Assembly: GCA_033852135.1 (NCBI GenBank)
Contig: JAWSVB010000008.1
Coordinates: forward strand, 62,001 to 126,000
Direction of reading: 5' to 3'
Length of the DNA stretch: 64,000 nucleotides
Source of the DNA: QZLE01 sp033852135
GTDB lineage: Bacteria > Pseudomonadota > Gammaproteobacteria > QZLD01
The stretch's first letter is position 1. Every line of letters begins with the position of its first letter. The notes under the pieces were generated by a model. It did not search any database. It saw nothing but the letters and a program-made list of their open reading frames with translations, and was not told where the DNA came from. Below, piece by piece: positions 1 to 8,994 of this stretch. Made by a program: the position numbers and the translations under genes.

Positions 1-966
1 CTAGCAAATATAAATGATGCTAAGGGTATCTGCAGCTTCAGGTCCACTGACAAACTCATTGGGATTTTACCTCCATTCCACTCATTTGGTTTTACCGGCA
101 CTACTATATTACCTGTATTACTTGGTATGCCCGTTGTTTATCACTCAAACCCAACTGAAGGGAGTATTATAAATAGGTTAATTAATGAGTATCGTGCGAC
201 TGTATTGGTCGGAACACCAACTTTTGTTGCAGGTATATTAAATGGAGGAGAGAAACAAAACTTAACATCCTTACGCTTTATAATAACAGGCGCAGAAAAG
301 TGCCAAGAATACCTGTTTGAACAACTAATAACTATTTGTCCCGATGCGTGTATCTGCGAAGGATATGGTATTACCGAATGTTCCCCAATCATTAGTTCAA
401 ATAAACCTAATGATTCCAAGCAAGGATCAATAGGTAGAATAGTTGATTCGTTAGACTATAAGATAGTAGATCCAGATACATTAGAAGTTAAAGCTCCAGG
501 CAATAGAGGAAAATTATTAGTATCAGGACCAAGTATTTTTGACGGTTATTTAAAGTATGATGGCGAATCACCATTCATCAGTATGCATGGACAGCAATGG
601 TACGATACAAAAGATCTTGTTGTCGAAGATAAAGAGGGCTTTATTACATTTCTAGGTAGGCTTAAAAGGTTTATAAAAGTTGGTGGTGAGATGATCTCTT
701 TGCCAGCAATAGAAGGGGTATTTGATTATTTGAATCAAGATGAAAAAAAGACTGTTGCTGTTGATGCGGTTGATAGTACTCGAGTTCAGATCATTGTTTT
801 ATTCACTACCAATAGAGATATTACCAGGGAGCATGTTAATAAGGTGATAAAACAGAGTGGACTTTCACCATTGCACAATATCAGAAAAATTCATTATCTT
901 GATGAGATACCGTTGCTTGGTACAGGAAAAATTAATTATGTTCAATTGAGGTCACTGGCAGAATAA
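1..966 (+). CDS. Aas-like acyl-ACP/acyl-CoA synthetase (AMP-binding), 5' end cut by window
   Basis: The reading frame is open from base 1, so only the C-terminal 321 residues are present; the first in-frame ATG at 127 is internal. It is an ANL-superfamily adenylate-forming enzyme that activates a fatty acid with ATP and transfers it to CoA or to acyl-carrier protein. Visible motifs are PPFHSFG near the left edge, the core GYGITECSP, WYDTKDL with its ribose-binding Asp, the hinge GRLKRFIKVGGEMIS and the C-terminal LLGTGKINY catalytic lysine. The hinge and C-terminus resemble the synthetase half of E. coli Aas, which re-acylates lysophospholipids at the inner membrane. Whether an acyltransferase domain precedes it cannot be seen. 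A strong terminator follows at about 1008-1043. Confidence 0.85.
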   Translation, partial: LANINDAKGICSFRSTDKLIGILPPFHSFGFTGTTILPVLLGMPVVYHSNPTEGSIINRLINEYRATVLVGTPTFVAGILNGGEKQNLTSLRFIITGAEKCQEYLFEQLITICPDACICEGYGITECSPIISSNKPNDSKQGSIGRIVDSLDYKIVDPDTLEVKAPGNRGKLLVSGPSIFDGYLKYDGESPFISMHGQQWYDTKDLVVEDKEGFITFLGRLKRFIKVGGEMISLPAIEGVFDYLNQDEKKTVAVDAVDSTRVQIIVLFTTNRDITREHVNKVIKQSGLSPLHNIRKIHYLDEIPLLGTGKINYVQLRSLAE

Positions 967-1007
967 TGACTTATTGAGTTATAAATAAAGGATAGGGAGT
1001 TCGGAAT

Positions 1008-1043
1008 AAAAAAGGCGATGCTTTGATAAGCATCGCCTTTTTT
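1008..1043. terminator. Bidirectional rho-independent terminator
   Basis: A near-perfect stem of about 16 bp (AAAAAAGGCGATGCTT paired with AAGCATCGCCTTTTTT) with a four-base loop has T-runs in both directions. It sits between the convergent AMP-ligase gene and the HU gene and can end both transcripts. Confidence 0.9.
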
Positions 1044-1057
1044 ATAAATCATGCAGA

Positions 1058-1351
1058 TTAAGCGTTAACTTTATCTTTAAATGCTTTACCAGCAGAGAAT
1101 TTTGGCAGTGTAGCAGCTGCGATATCAATCTCAGCACCTGTGCTAGGGTTGCGGCCTTTACGAGCTGCACGTTGGCTTTGAGAGAATTTACCAAAACCGA
1201 TTACATTAACTTCATCGCCTTTGGCTACTGAATCTGTGATTGTTTCCAAAGTTGCTGCAATAACTTCTGCTACTGCTTTTTTTGTAAGACCTTCGGTTCT
1301 TTCAAGCACCTCTTGGATAAGATCAGCCTTACTCAATACATTCTTGGACAT
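1058..1351 (-). CDS. hup: HU-family DNA-binding protein
   Basis: A 97-residue histone-like nucleoid protein that bends DNA non-specifically as a dimer. The fold is typical: two N-terminal helices (about residues 6-45), a GFGKF turn, then the DNA-wrapping beta-arm with the tip RNPSTGAEI, whose proline intercalates between base pairs, and a C-terminal helix. HU is usually about 90 residues; here about seven extra N-terminal residues precede the conserved KADLIQEV segment. The start is supported by AGGAG about eight bases upstream. HU is preferred over IHF because the arm reads RNPSTG with no IHF-specific features, though IHF-type binding is not formally excluded. Confidence 0.92.
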   Translation of the reverse strand: MSKNVLSKADLIQEVLERTEGLTKKAVAEVIAATLETITDSVAKGDEVNVIGFGKFSQSQRAARKGRNPSTGAEIDIAAATLPKFSAGKAFKDKVNA

Positions 1352-1727
1352 GTAGTAAACTCCTTTTTTATGGTTTGTAATGCCTGTGTGTTAATAAATA
1401 TAAACCTAAAAAAATAATACACAAGTACCTAAAGCGCTGTTAAATTAACAAGATACATTTATTGTCTAATGTATTTCTATGAAATAAAAGGGTTTTTTAG
1501 GTTTTATTAGGGTGTCGCAAAAATGCAAAAAAAATCTATAAGGCTATTTAACAGGAAAAGATATGCCGTTTTTGGCCGCAAAATAGCCTTAATGACCAGT
1601 ATTCAGCACTTATGTGAATTGTTAGCCGTTATTGATAAAAATATATCAATAATGAGGCCTAGTTATTAGCGATTATTTTAATTCTATCTAATACTTAATA
1701 TTACTATGGTTATCTAGAGAGATTTGC
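1352..1727. other. 376-base intergenic region with an 11-bp inverted repeat
   Basis: This region separates the divergent HU gene and a small membrane-protein gene and should hold both promoters. It is very AT-rich. The one clear structure is a perfect 11-bp inverted repeat, TAAGGCTATTT at 1539-1549 and AAATAGCCTTA at 1581-1591, separated by 31 bases. A short AT-rich dyad (ATTGATA...TATCAAT) lies at 1631-1650. No open frame of convincing quality and no RNA gene was recognised. Confidence 0.6.
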
Positions 1728-2243
1728 ATGGTACATAAAAAAGAAAAAAAGGTTAACTATCTGATGGGTTTTGTATCGGCTGGATTTATATTGTTCTTAG
1801 TCGGTGTAGTTGCGGGTATTATGTATACCACCTTTTCTCTTGGCTCTATTGAAAACTCAGTAACTATGATTATTCCCAAACATGCTGAAGATGCAAAAAG
1901 AATGCTGAGCAGCGTACTTGTTAATTCACAATGTAATTATAGAGGGCATAAAAAAAGAGACTTTATCATCTGCAATAAAGATGGCTTTAAAAGGTCTAAA
2001 GTCAGCTATTGGGAGTATTCTTCAGGTCTATGGGAGGCTAGGAAGCTCAGTAATCCATTTCGTAAGAAAGTAAGTAGTTATGATAACGGTTTAACTCAAA
2101 AAAAGGATGAATATATTACGTTCAGAATTCATCCTATTGATGAAAAGGCCATGTTCTTAACCAAGTATTTGCTTGACCCAACATTAATAGGCCAACCACT
2201 CGGTGGAGTTGATGTGACTTCAGTTATCAGAAATAAGCATTAG
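1728..2243 (+). CDS. Hypothetical membrane-anchored protein
   Basis: Not recognised. The 171-residue product has a basic N-terminus (KKEKK) followed by one hydrophobic segment at about residues 11-34, so it is predicted to be anchored in the inner membrane with the remainder outside the cytoplasm. The C-terminal domain is basic and has two cysteines (C69 and C82) that could form a disulfide. The start has a GAGAG motif seven bases upstream. It stands alone between the divergent HU gene and the convergent CDF gene, so its neighbours do not suggest a role. Confidence 0.6.
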   Translation: MVHKKEKKVNYLMGFVSAGFILFLVGVVAGIMYTTFSLGSIENSVTMIIPKHAEDAKRMLSSVLVNSQCNYRGHKKRDFIICNKDGFKRSKVSYWEYSSGLWEARKLSNPFRKKVSSYDNGLTQKKDEYITFRIHPIDEKAMFLTKYLLDPTLIGQPLGGVDVTSVIRNKH

Positions 2244-2305
2244 TTATTTTCATCTTTGCTTCAGTAAATTTGTTGTATTTAACTGTTATGAAGACAATTT
2301 ACAGA

Positions 2306-3439
2306 TTATTCATCGTAAGAGTAATAACAAATATTGAACTCTTTAATCCAATTTAAATCATCCATTTTTGCAAATAAGCCTTCATTTTTATTTGCTTCTT
2401 GAGGAAGAATCACCTCTAAAATCACATGCTTATCTGTGTAGTGGATGTTTATCTGTTTGATGATGCTAAATTCATATTTGTTTAACCATCGATCTTGCAA
2501 GATAGATATGATCTCTGACCTTAGGGGTAACATGATTTCATCAGAGTAAAGATCTTTATCTTCATCTTCTTCAGGGTCAACATGGACTGTTACATCGATT
2601 AATTCATCGATTTGAGTTAGAAGTCGGTGGGTAACGCAGTCTCCAATCTGGTGGCCTTCAGATACGCTGATATAAGGCTCTACCTGAATATGAAGATCAA
2701 GCAGGATATTTGCTCCAGCTTTGCGACAGCGAAGTTTATGCACATCTTTGATTTCAGTTATCTCAGAGATAATTTTTTCAATTTTTTCTATAAAATCTTG
2801 CGGTGGTGCCGTATCAACTAGCTCCTGAATGTTATTCCAAGCCAAATCCCACCCAACTTTAGCAATCATTACAGCGACAATCACAGCTGCAACTGGGTCA
2901 AACCAGTTATATCCAGCATATGCACCAATAAGACCAATCATAACTACAATTGATGATAGAGAATCGGTTCTATGGTGCCATGCATTAGCTTTAAGGATTG
3001 ATGAATTAGTATGGGTAGCAACTTTCATTGTGTATCTGTATAGCCATTCTTTGCTAGCTATTGATAATATTGCAATGAATATAGCGCTCCATCCTGGAGT
3101 TATTAGCTGATCACTAAATACTCGTTCAGCACTGTTGTATGCGATACCACCTGCTACAGCGATCAAAAAAGCACCGATAACCATTGCACCTATGGTCTCA
3201 AATCTTTGGTGCCCATATGGATGCTCTTTGTCTGGCTCATCATCAGAAAATTTAGTAACAACAATGACTAGTAAATCTGTGATAAGGTCAGACAATGAAT
3301 GCACACCATCAATTAATAGCGCCTGAGAGTTACTAAAAAAACCAAATAATATTTTAAATAGTGCTAGTGCCACATTAGCGATAGCGCCTATTATAGTGGT
3401 TTTTTGTAGGTCTTTAATTTTTTCAGACTTGTCCTGCAT
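2306..3439 (-). CDS. Cation diffusion facilitator (CDF) metal efflux protein
   Basis: An inner-membrane proton-coupled exporter of divalent metals (Zn/Fe/Co type). The N-terminal two thirds hold about six membrane segments, including the KEHPYGHQRFE loop typical of FieF/CzcD proteins. Metal-site residues appear as H47-SLS-D51 in TM2 and H155-HRT-D159 in TM5, that is HxxxD twice, an arrangement associated with zinc-selective CDFs. The protein is 377 residues against about 300 for FieF. The extra length is a cytoplasmic C-terminal extension that includes an acidic stretch, DPEEDEDKD. It is transcribed divergently from the M16 protease gene, with about 90 bases between start codons. The metal is inferred. 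Confidence 0.88.
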   Translation of the reverse strand: MQDKSEKIKDLQKTTIIGAIANVALALFKILFGFFSNSQALLIDGVHSLSDLITDLLVIVVTKFSDDEPDKEHPYGHQRFETIGAMVIGAFLIAVAGGIAYNSAERVFSDQLITPGWSAIFIAILSIASKEWLYRYTMKVATHTNSSILKANAWHHRTDSLSSIVVMIGLIGAYAGYNWFDPVAAVIVAVMIAKVGWDLAWNNIQELVDTAPPQDFIEKIEKIISEITEIKDVHKLRCRKAGANILLDLHIQVEPYISVSEGHQIGDCVTHRLLTQIDELIDVTVHVDPEEDEDKDLYSDEIMLPLRSEIISILQDRWLNKYEFSIIKQINIHYTDKHVILEVILPQEANKNEGLFAKMDDLNWIKEFNICYYSYDE

Positions 3440-3529
3440 GGCTGTTATCTTTATATTGGTCTAGTTCAACATCGTTCAGAATATAATAGTGGAATAGTTT
3501 TAGTGAGTCGAATAATTGGCGAGGAATTA

Positions 3530-6439
3530 ATGGAATATCCGACATTCAAATTAGTTAGAACAGAAAGTATAAATTCTTTAAATATAGAGGTGCAAGAATA
3601 TGAGCACCTTGTAACTGGAGCTAAGCACTATCATTTAGCAACTGATAACAGTGAAAATGTTTTTATGGTTGCACTAAGAACCGTTCCCACAGACTCAACA
3701 GGAGTGGCACATATTTTAGAGCACACTGCTTTATGTGGAAGTAAAAAATTCCCTGTTAGAGATCCATTTTTTATGATGCTACGCCGTTCATTAAATACCT
3801 ATATGAATGCGGTAACTAGCAGTGATTGGACAGCTTATCCTTTTGCTACCCAGTGTAAAAAAGATTTTAATAATCTTCTTGATGTTTACCTTGATGCTGT
3901 TTTTTTTAGCAGGTTAGATAAATTGGACTTTGCACAAGAAGGTTGGAGGTACGAATTTAGCGAAGCTGATAACCCTGAGTCTCCGTTAGAATATAAAGGA
4001 GTTGTATTTAATGAGATGAAAGGGGCTATGAGCTCACCAGTATCTGTTGCATGGCAAGCTTTAACTAAACACGTATTTCCTACCGCAACATATCACTATA
4101 ATAGTGGTGGAGAACCTGAAAATATTACCGATTTGAGTTACGATGAACTACGGCAATTCTATAAAAAACATTACCACCCAAGTAATGCAATTTTCCTTAC
4201 TTTTGGCAATATCCCGGCTAAAGAGCATCAAGAAAATTTTGAAACTAAAGTACTGCAAAAATTCTCAAAGCTTGATGACAAAGTTTCTATTCACAAAGAA
4301 ACAAGATATTCAGAACCGCAAACTGTAACAGAGTACTTTGCTCCTGCTGATGACAGCCCTAAAGGTCAATTGATATTAGGCTGGTTGCTCGGAGAAAGCT
4401 CCGATCTGGATGCTTTGTTAGAAGCAGAGTTCTTATCAAGTGTGCTACTAGAAAATAGCGCCTCACCATTAAGAAACCTTCTTGAAACTACAACGTTAGC
4501 TGATTCTCCTTCGCCAATAACTGGTATCGAAGATAGTAATAAAGAGATGATGTTTATGTGTGGTATTGAAGGAGCAGATACTGCAGCCATGGATGATTTT
4601 GATAAAGAGGTGACTTTATGCCTACAAAAAATCATAGATGATGGTATAGACCAGTCATATCTTGAAGCAATATTGCATCAACTTGAATTTTCTCAAAGAG
4701 AAATTGGTGGGGATAGAGAGCCGTTTGGTTTGCAGTTGATTTTTTCTGCTGTATCTACAGCCGTGCATTGCGGTGATGTTATTAGTGTTTTAAATCTTGA
4801 TCCAGCTATCGAAAAACTACGCCAGAAAATAAAAGACAAGGGTTATATCGAACAGTTAATAAAGAAATTACTACTCGATAACCAGCATAAAATCAGGTTA
4901 ATTATGCAGCCTGATACTGAATATAATTCTAAAAAGCAAAAAGTAGAAACTGATAAGTTGAGCTCTATTCAATCTAATCTAACTGACATTGAGAAGAATA
5001 ATATCGTTGAAAGAGCATCAGCTTTAATTGAGCGCCAAAAAGAGATGGGCGACGAATCGGTATTACCTAAGGTTACCAAAGATGATATACCTGATGAAAT
5101 AAATTATGCGTCAGGTAATGAAACTAAGATTGCTAACATAGAAGGTACTATCTATAAAAGCTCTACCAATGGTATTAGCTATAGCCAGATAATTGCTGAT
5201 GTACCAAAATTTTCTCAGCAACAATTCGAGTATTTACCCTATTTTTGTACACTTGCATCAGAGCTGGGGTGTAATGATCTTGATTATAAACAGATTCAAA
5301 ACCTACAGACCGCTTACACCGGAAGCATTGGCTGTTATACGAGCTTAAGAGCTGATAAGAGCGATTTAGGTGTTACTCATGGGTATTGCTCGTTTTCTGG
5401 AAAATCGTTGAACCGTAATTTTGAGAAGTTCTCACAAATGCTCAAAGATTTATACAGCTCTTTGCGTTTTGATGAGTTTGATCGTATGGCGGATTTAATT
5501 TCACAAATACGTTTACGTAAAGAAAACTCAATTACTAACAATGGCCACGCATATGCAATGCAGGCTGCCGCTTCTGGAATATCTCCTGTTGCCAAACTTC
5601 TTGATTCAATGGGTGGATTAACTTCTATCAAACGCATAAAGAATATTGATGACCAAATAAAGGCAGGCTCCGGAATTGAAGAGTTTGCATCAACTTTAAG
5701 CTCAATATCAGAGCTAATACAAACTTCAAATAAACGATTACTATTAATAACTGATCAAGATGCACTAGAGCATAACACTCAAATTATTAATAAGCTTTGG
5801 GCTGATGCTGCTGGCAACAGTTCTATTGTTAATCAATTAGATATAGATATTATTGGCAATCAACGTACTAATGATATTTTTATCGGTAATACTCAGGTTA
5901 ATTTCTGCGCACGGGCCTACCCAACTGTTCCATCAACCCATAAAGATGCAGCAGCTTTAGCAGTTCTGGCAACATTTTTAAAGAATGGTTATTTGCATAC
6001 GGCAATTCGTGAACAGGGTGGTGCATATGGAGGAGGGGCATCGCAAGATTCAAACATAGGTGCTTTTAAGTTTTACTCATATAGAGACCCAAGGATTCAA
6101 GGTACTTTAGATGATTTCGATAAGTCTTTAGATTGGTTATATAGTAACAACCATCAGTCTAAGCAATTAGAAGAAGCTATCTTAGGTGTTATTGGAAGCA
6201 TGGATAAACCTTCATCACCATCAGGTGAAGCCAAGAAGTCATTCTATAATAGTTTGTTTGGCATTACTTCCGAAATGCGTCTACAGTTTAGAAAGAACAT
6301 CCTAGATACAACCATTGAAGAGCTGGTTGCAGTTGCCGAAAAGTACCTAGTGCCAGAGAATATGAGTAGTGCAGTTATTACTAATACCCAAACATTAAAA
6401 ACTAATGGTGAAATGGGTATGAGCGTTATCGAGATATAA
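3530..6439 (+). CDS. M16C zinc metallopeptidase (PreP/Cym1-like)
   Basis: A large single-chain insulinase-family protease of about 969 residues, similar in size to PreP/Cym1, which enclose and degrade short unfolded peptides. The inverted zinc motif HILEH (H61, E64, H65 from this start) is followed by ALCGSKKFP and RSLNTYMNA, all characteristic of M16C. The distal zinc ligand is expected in the VVFNEMKG segment. The N- and C-terminal halves each carry M16-type folds. I chose ATG 3530 because GAGG lies six bases upstream; an in-frame GTG at 3503 has no such site. The glutaredoxin gene starts 12 bases after the stop, so the two are probably co-transcribed. No signal peptide is visible, so it should be cytoplasmic. 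Confidence 0.9.
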   Translation: MEYPTFKLVRTESINSLNIEVQEYEHLVTGAKHYHLATDNSENVFMVALRTVPTDSTGVAHILEHTALCGSKKFPVRDPFFMMLRRSLNTYMNAVTSSDWTAYPFATQCKKDFNNLLDVYLDAVFFSRLDKLDFAQEGWRYEFSEADNPESPLEYKGVVFNEMKGAMSSPVSVAWQALTKHVFPTATYHYNSGGEPENITDLSYDELRQFYKKHYHPSNAIFLTFGNIPAKEHQENFETKVLQKFSKLDDKVSIHKETRYSEPQTVTEYFAPADDSPKGQLILGWLLGESSDLDALLEAEFLSSVLLENSASPLRNLLETTTLADSPSPITGIEDSNKEMMFMCGIEGADTAAMDDFDKEVTLCLQKIIDDGIDQSYLEAILHQLEFSQREIGGDREPFGLQLIFSAVSTAVHCGDVISVLNLDPAIEKLRQKIKDKGYIEQLIKKLLLDNQHKIRLIMQPDTEYNSKKQKVETDKLSSIQSNLTDIEKNNIVERASALIERQKEMGDESVLPKVTKDDIPDEINYASGNETKIANIEGTIYKSSTNGISYSQIIADVPKFSQQQFEYLPYFCTLASELGCNDLDYKQIQNLQTAYTGSIGCYTSLRADKSDLGVTHGYCSFSGKSLNRNFEKFSQMLKDLYSSLRFDEFDRMADLISQIRLRKENSITNNGHAYAMQAAASGISPVAKLLDSMGGLTSIKRIKNIDDQIKAGSGIEEFASTLSSISELIQTSNKRLLLITDQDALEHNTQIINKLWADAAGNSSIVNQLDIDIIGNQRTNDIFIGNTQVNFCARAYPTVPSTHKDAAALAVLATFLKNGYLHTAIREQGGAYGGGASQDSNIGAFKFYSYRDPRIQGTLDDFDKSLDWLYSNNHQSKQLEEAILGVIGSMDKPSSPSGEAKKSFYNSLFGITSEMRLQFRKNILDTTIEELVAVAEKYLVPENMSSAVITNTQTLKTNGEMGMSVIEI

Positions 6440-6451
6440 AAGGAGATACAT

Positions 6452-6703
6452 ATGACTACAATAAACAATCATGCGCTTTACTATATGCCGCAATGTCCAT
6501 TCTGCCAAAAGGTGCTTAGAATAAAAGATGAGCTTGGTCAGGATTTTGAATTGCGTGATATATCAGTCAACAATGAGTACAAGGAAGAATTGATTGCAGG
6601 TGGTGGTAAAAAAACAGTGCCTTGTATGCAAATAATAGATGGCGACAATGTTGAGTGGATGTACGAGTCTGGTGATATATGCGATTACCTAAAGAGCCTA
6701 TAA
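6452..6703 (+). CDS. Glutaredoxin-family protein
   Basis: An 83-residue thioredoxin-fold protein with the dithiol motif C15-P-F-C18 after an initial beta strand, the cis-proline segment KTVPCMQI and a C-terminal ESGDICDYL glutathione-binding region. It should catalyse thiol-disulfide exchange with glutathione in the cytoplasm. It resembles the single-domain glutaredoxins that also form the N-terminal half of glutathione S-transferases. The ribosome site is very strong (AAGGAGAT seven bases before ATG). It lies 12 bases downstream of the M16 protease gene and ends just before a terminator. Confidence 0.88.
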   Translation: MTTINNHALYYMPQCPFCQKVLRIKDELGQDFELRDISVNNEYKEELIAGGGKKTVPCMQIIDGDNVEWMYESGDICDYLKSL

Positions 6704-6737
6704 AAAGGTGAATTAGGGTAATAAGAGCATTATAAAG

Positions 6738-6765
6738 TAAAAGGGCCGTACGGCCCTTTTATTGT
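6738..6765. terminator. Bidirectional terminator
   Basis: The palindromic stem AAAAGGGCCGTACGGCCCTTTT is followed by a T-rich tail and lies between the convergent glutaredoxin and HD-GYP-like genes. Its symmetry allows termination in both directions. Confidence 0.85.
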
Positions 6766-6802
6766 TAGATGTACTTGGTTAGATGTGCTTGGGTATAAAA
6801 AA

Positions 6803-8014
6803 TTAAGCTGTAGCTAAAGAGTCTATTTTTAATAGATCATAAGGGTCAACACCTACGATTTCAGGATCAATAATACCTTTAATTTTCCTACCTGATGTTT
6901 CATCTTCTTCTGACAAGTTAACTATTAAATCTTCATTAATAGGCGTTTTGTGTTTGTCGTAGCAAATTTTTATAATTGGCCTCAGTGGATGTTCTTTATT
7001 AAGCTCAATTACGATACCTCTTTCACCAGACTCAAGCTCAATAGCACTACTAATTGGGTAAACACCGAGAAGTTTTATTAGTTGTGTGAGAATTCCAGTG
7101 TCAATATCTCCACGCTGAGCTTGTTTATATAGCTGTTGCAGAGCTGCATAAGGAGTGCGCTGATTATTTCCTTTAATACCATGAGTTAAACTATCATAAA
7201 TATCTACAATAGTTATAAGCTTACCCATGTTTGCATATAAAGTATCATCATGATCTGGTGGTAATTTATGCTGCTCTTCATATACGTAATACTCTTTTAA
7301 GATGTTTATCACCCCTTCAGGGAGATCTTTAATCTTCTCAATTATGGATAGACCATATTGAGCGTGTAATTTTGCCAATTTAAGTTCTTTCTCAGAATAT
7401 TTTAATGATTTCTCAGGTAAATATGTCGGAAGCCTACTCCAGCCAATATCGTGTAATAGGGCCGATAGACCAAGGGCGAATAGATTATCACCATCAAAGT
7501 TCATTCGGTGCCCAATAGCTGTGACGATCCCAAGAACACTAAAGATATGAGAAATAAATTTTTCACTATTTCGATGCATATGCAAAATAGTTAAAAGAGC
7601 TTGGTTGTTATCGCGAATACTATTAAAGGTTTTATCGAGGATAGGAGCAAGATCATCAGTTTGGATGTCACCATCATCTTGTGAGGCATTATAAAATGAT
7701 TCGATTGCGGCTTTTGATTCTTCAAATACCTTTTCAGCTACTTTTACATCAGCCTTGAGGTTTTCATAGCGTTGCTCAGGGGTATTAGCCTTTCTTACAG
7801 GCTGTTGCTGCGTTGGTTGGGCAGGTTTGCGACTTAAATCAATAATTACTCGTTTTATGCCACTTTTTTTAAGCCTATCAATATCATCATTATTTTTCGC
7901 ATGAAAATTACGAAAAAGTACATCTATAGATGTATCAGAGGTAAAAACCTTATGAATTAACATACCAGGGGTAAGTTCGTCTATATGTATCTCTTTAAGC
8001 ATTTGATAATCCAT
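6803..8014 (-). CDS. HD-GYP-related protein with DUF3391 N-terminus, degenerate GYP motif
   Basis: A 403-residue protein with an N-terminal DUF3391-type domain (about 1-60: IHIDELTPGMLIHKVF), a variable linker with a QPTQQQP stretch, and an HD-domain core (about 140-280). Active HD-GYP enzymes hydrolyse cyclic di-GMP. Here the metal-binding HD pair is present (LLH188D189IGWS), with H217 and VDIYD at 271-275. The hallmark HHExxDGxGYP segment is replaced by about YYVYEEQHKLPP at 242-253, so the double histidine and GYP are missing. It may be a c-di-GMP binder or have altered activity. A PilZ protein gene at 35.1 kb shows that c-di-GMP signalling is present in this genome. Confidence 0.8.
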   Translation of the reverse strand: MDYQMLKEIHIDELTPGMLIHKVFTSDTSIDVLFRNFHAKNNDDIDRLKKSGIKRVIIDLSRKPAQPTQQQPVRKANTPEQRYENLKADVKVAEKVFEESKAAIESFYNASQDDGDIQTDDLAPILDKTFNSIRDNNQALLTILHMHRNSEKFISHIFSVLGIVTAIGHRMNFDGDNLFALGLSALLHDIGWSRLPTYLPEKSLKYSEKELKLAKLHAQYGLSIIEKIKDLPEGVINILKEYYVYEEQHKLPPDHDDTLYANMGKLITIVDIYDSLTHGIKGNNQRTPYAALQQLYKQAQRGDIDTGILTQLIKLLGVYPISSAIELESGERGIVIELNKEHPLRPIIKICYDKHKTPINEDLIVNLSEEDETSGRKIKGIIDPEIVGVDPYDLLKIDSLATA

Positions 8015-8192
8015 TAATAGCTAAGCAGCATATAGTCGCCCATGACTTATGCTTTAGCTTGTGTACTATTTAAATTATACCAGCAATTTTTCGTTTAACT
8101 CGTTTTTTTGAGTAAAAAAATATTGCGATGTCAACCAAAGATATATAGTTGCGTTATATAAATAGATGTTAGCTAAATTAATGGAGAACGAA

Positions 8193-8909
8193 ATGAAAAG
8201 TAAATTTTTGATAGTTTCTGGAGCAATTTTTTTTCTTGGCATGACCTCTGCTGTTTCTTATGCGGAACAAATGCAACCACCATCAAAACGTGGTGAAATG
8301 ATGTTTTCTAAGTTTGATGCTAATGGAGATGGAAAAGTTAGTTATGATGAATACACTGCTGCTAAGTCCAAACTTCATCAAAAAAAGCAAAGTCAACATA
8401 TGGAGCGCATGGATGTAGATAAGGATGGGGCTATTTCAGCTAACGAATTTACTCATTGGCACAAAATGATGCAGCATCATAATAAAGCCAAAAAAGGCCA
8501 CATGGGTAATGGTAAAAAAGGTGGTGGTAAACATGGGATGAATCCTGAAAATAAAGGGGAGTACTTTGAAAGGTGCGATCAAAATGGCGATGGGAAAATT
8601 GAAAAGTCTGAAATGCAGCAAGCTTTTAATGAAAAAGCAGATAAAATTTTTACCAAAAGAGATAAAAATAAAGATGGCGTAATAACTAAAGATGAAATGG
8701 AAAGAAAAACTCCTGAGCAGCGTTTTGCTGAGCATGACATTAACGGCGATGGAAAGATCGATCAGGAAGAAATGGCTAAATTTCGTCAGGCCAGATCAAA
8801 AAAACATTTTGAAATGAAAGATAAAAATAATGATGGATATATCGATCAATCTGAATTTGGTAAAAGAAAAGGGAAAGGTGGTGGTTCACACAAAGGAAAT
8901 ATGAAATAA
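8193..8909 (+). CDS. Exported six-EF-hand calcium-binding protein
   Basis: A 238-residue protein with a Sec signal peptide (about 1-24, cleavage after SYA). It has six EF-hand loops of canonical form: DANGDGKVSYDE, DVDKDGAISANE, DQNGDGKIEKSE, DKNKDGVITKDE, DINGDGKIDQEE and DKNNDGYIDQSE. Loops 1-2 and 3-6 are separated by a linker rich in His, Met, Lys and Gly, which could bind transition metals. Start ATG 8193 is preferred over 8166 because GGAG lies about seven bases before it and it gives a clean signal peptide. It is presumably a periplasmic or secreted calcium buffer or sensor. The gene is monocistronic and closed by a strong terminator. Confidence 0.87.
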   Translation: MKSKFLIVSGAIFFLGMTSAVSYAEQMQPPSKRGEMMFSKFDANGDGKVSYDEYTAAKSKLHQKKQSQHMERMDVDKDGAISANEFTHWHKMMQHHNKAKKGHMGNGKKGGGKHGMNPENKGEYFERCDQNGDGKIEKSEMQQAFNEKADKIFTKRDKNKDGVITKDEMERKTPEQRFAEHDINGDGKIDQEEMAKFRQARSKKHFEMKDKNNDGYIDQSEFGKRKGKGGGSHKGNMK

Positions 8910-8944
8910 CCACATCAAATTTTGTTAAACAACTATAAGTAATT

Positions 8945-8981
8945 AGTCCGCTCTGTTTATATAAGGAGCGGACTTTATTTT
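8945..8981 (+). terminator. Rho-independent terminator after EF-hand gene
   Basis: The stem AGTCCGCTC / GAGCGGACT is followed by a T-rich tail (TTATTTT), 35 bases after the EF-hand stop codon. Confidence 0.85.
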
Positions 8982-8994
8982 AATGTTAAGTTTA

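Noticed and set aside
1631..1650. ATTGATA...TATCAAT dyad as an FNR site
   Set aside because: The half-sites TTGAT and ATCAA are eight bases apart, not four, so the spacing does not fit FNR.
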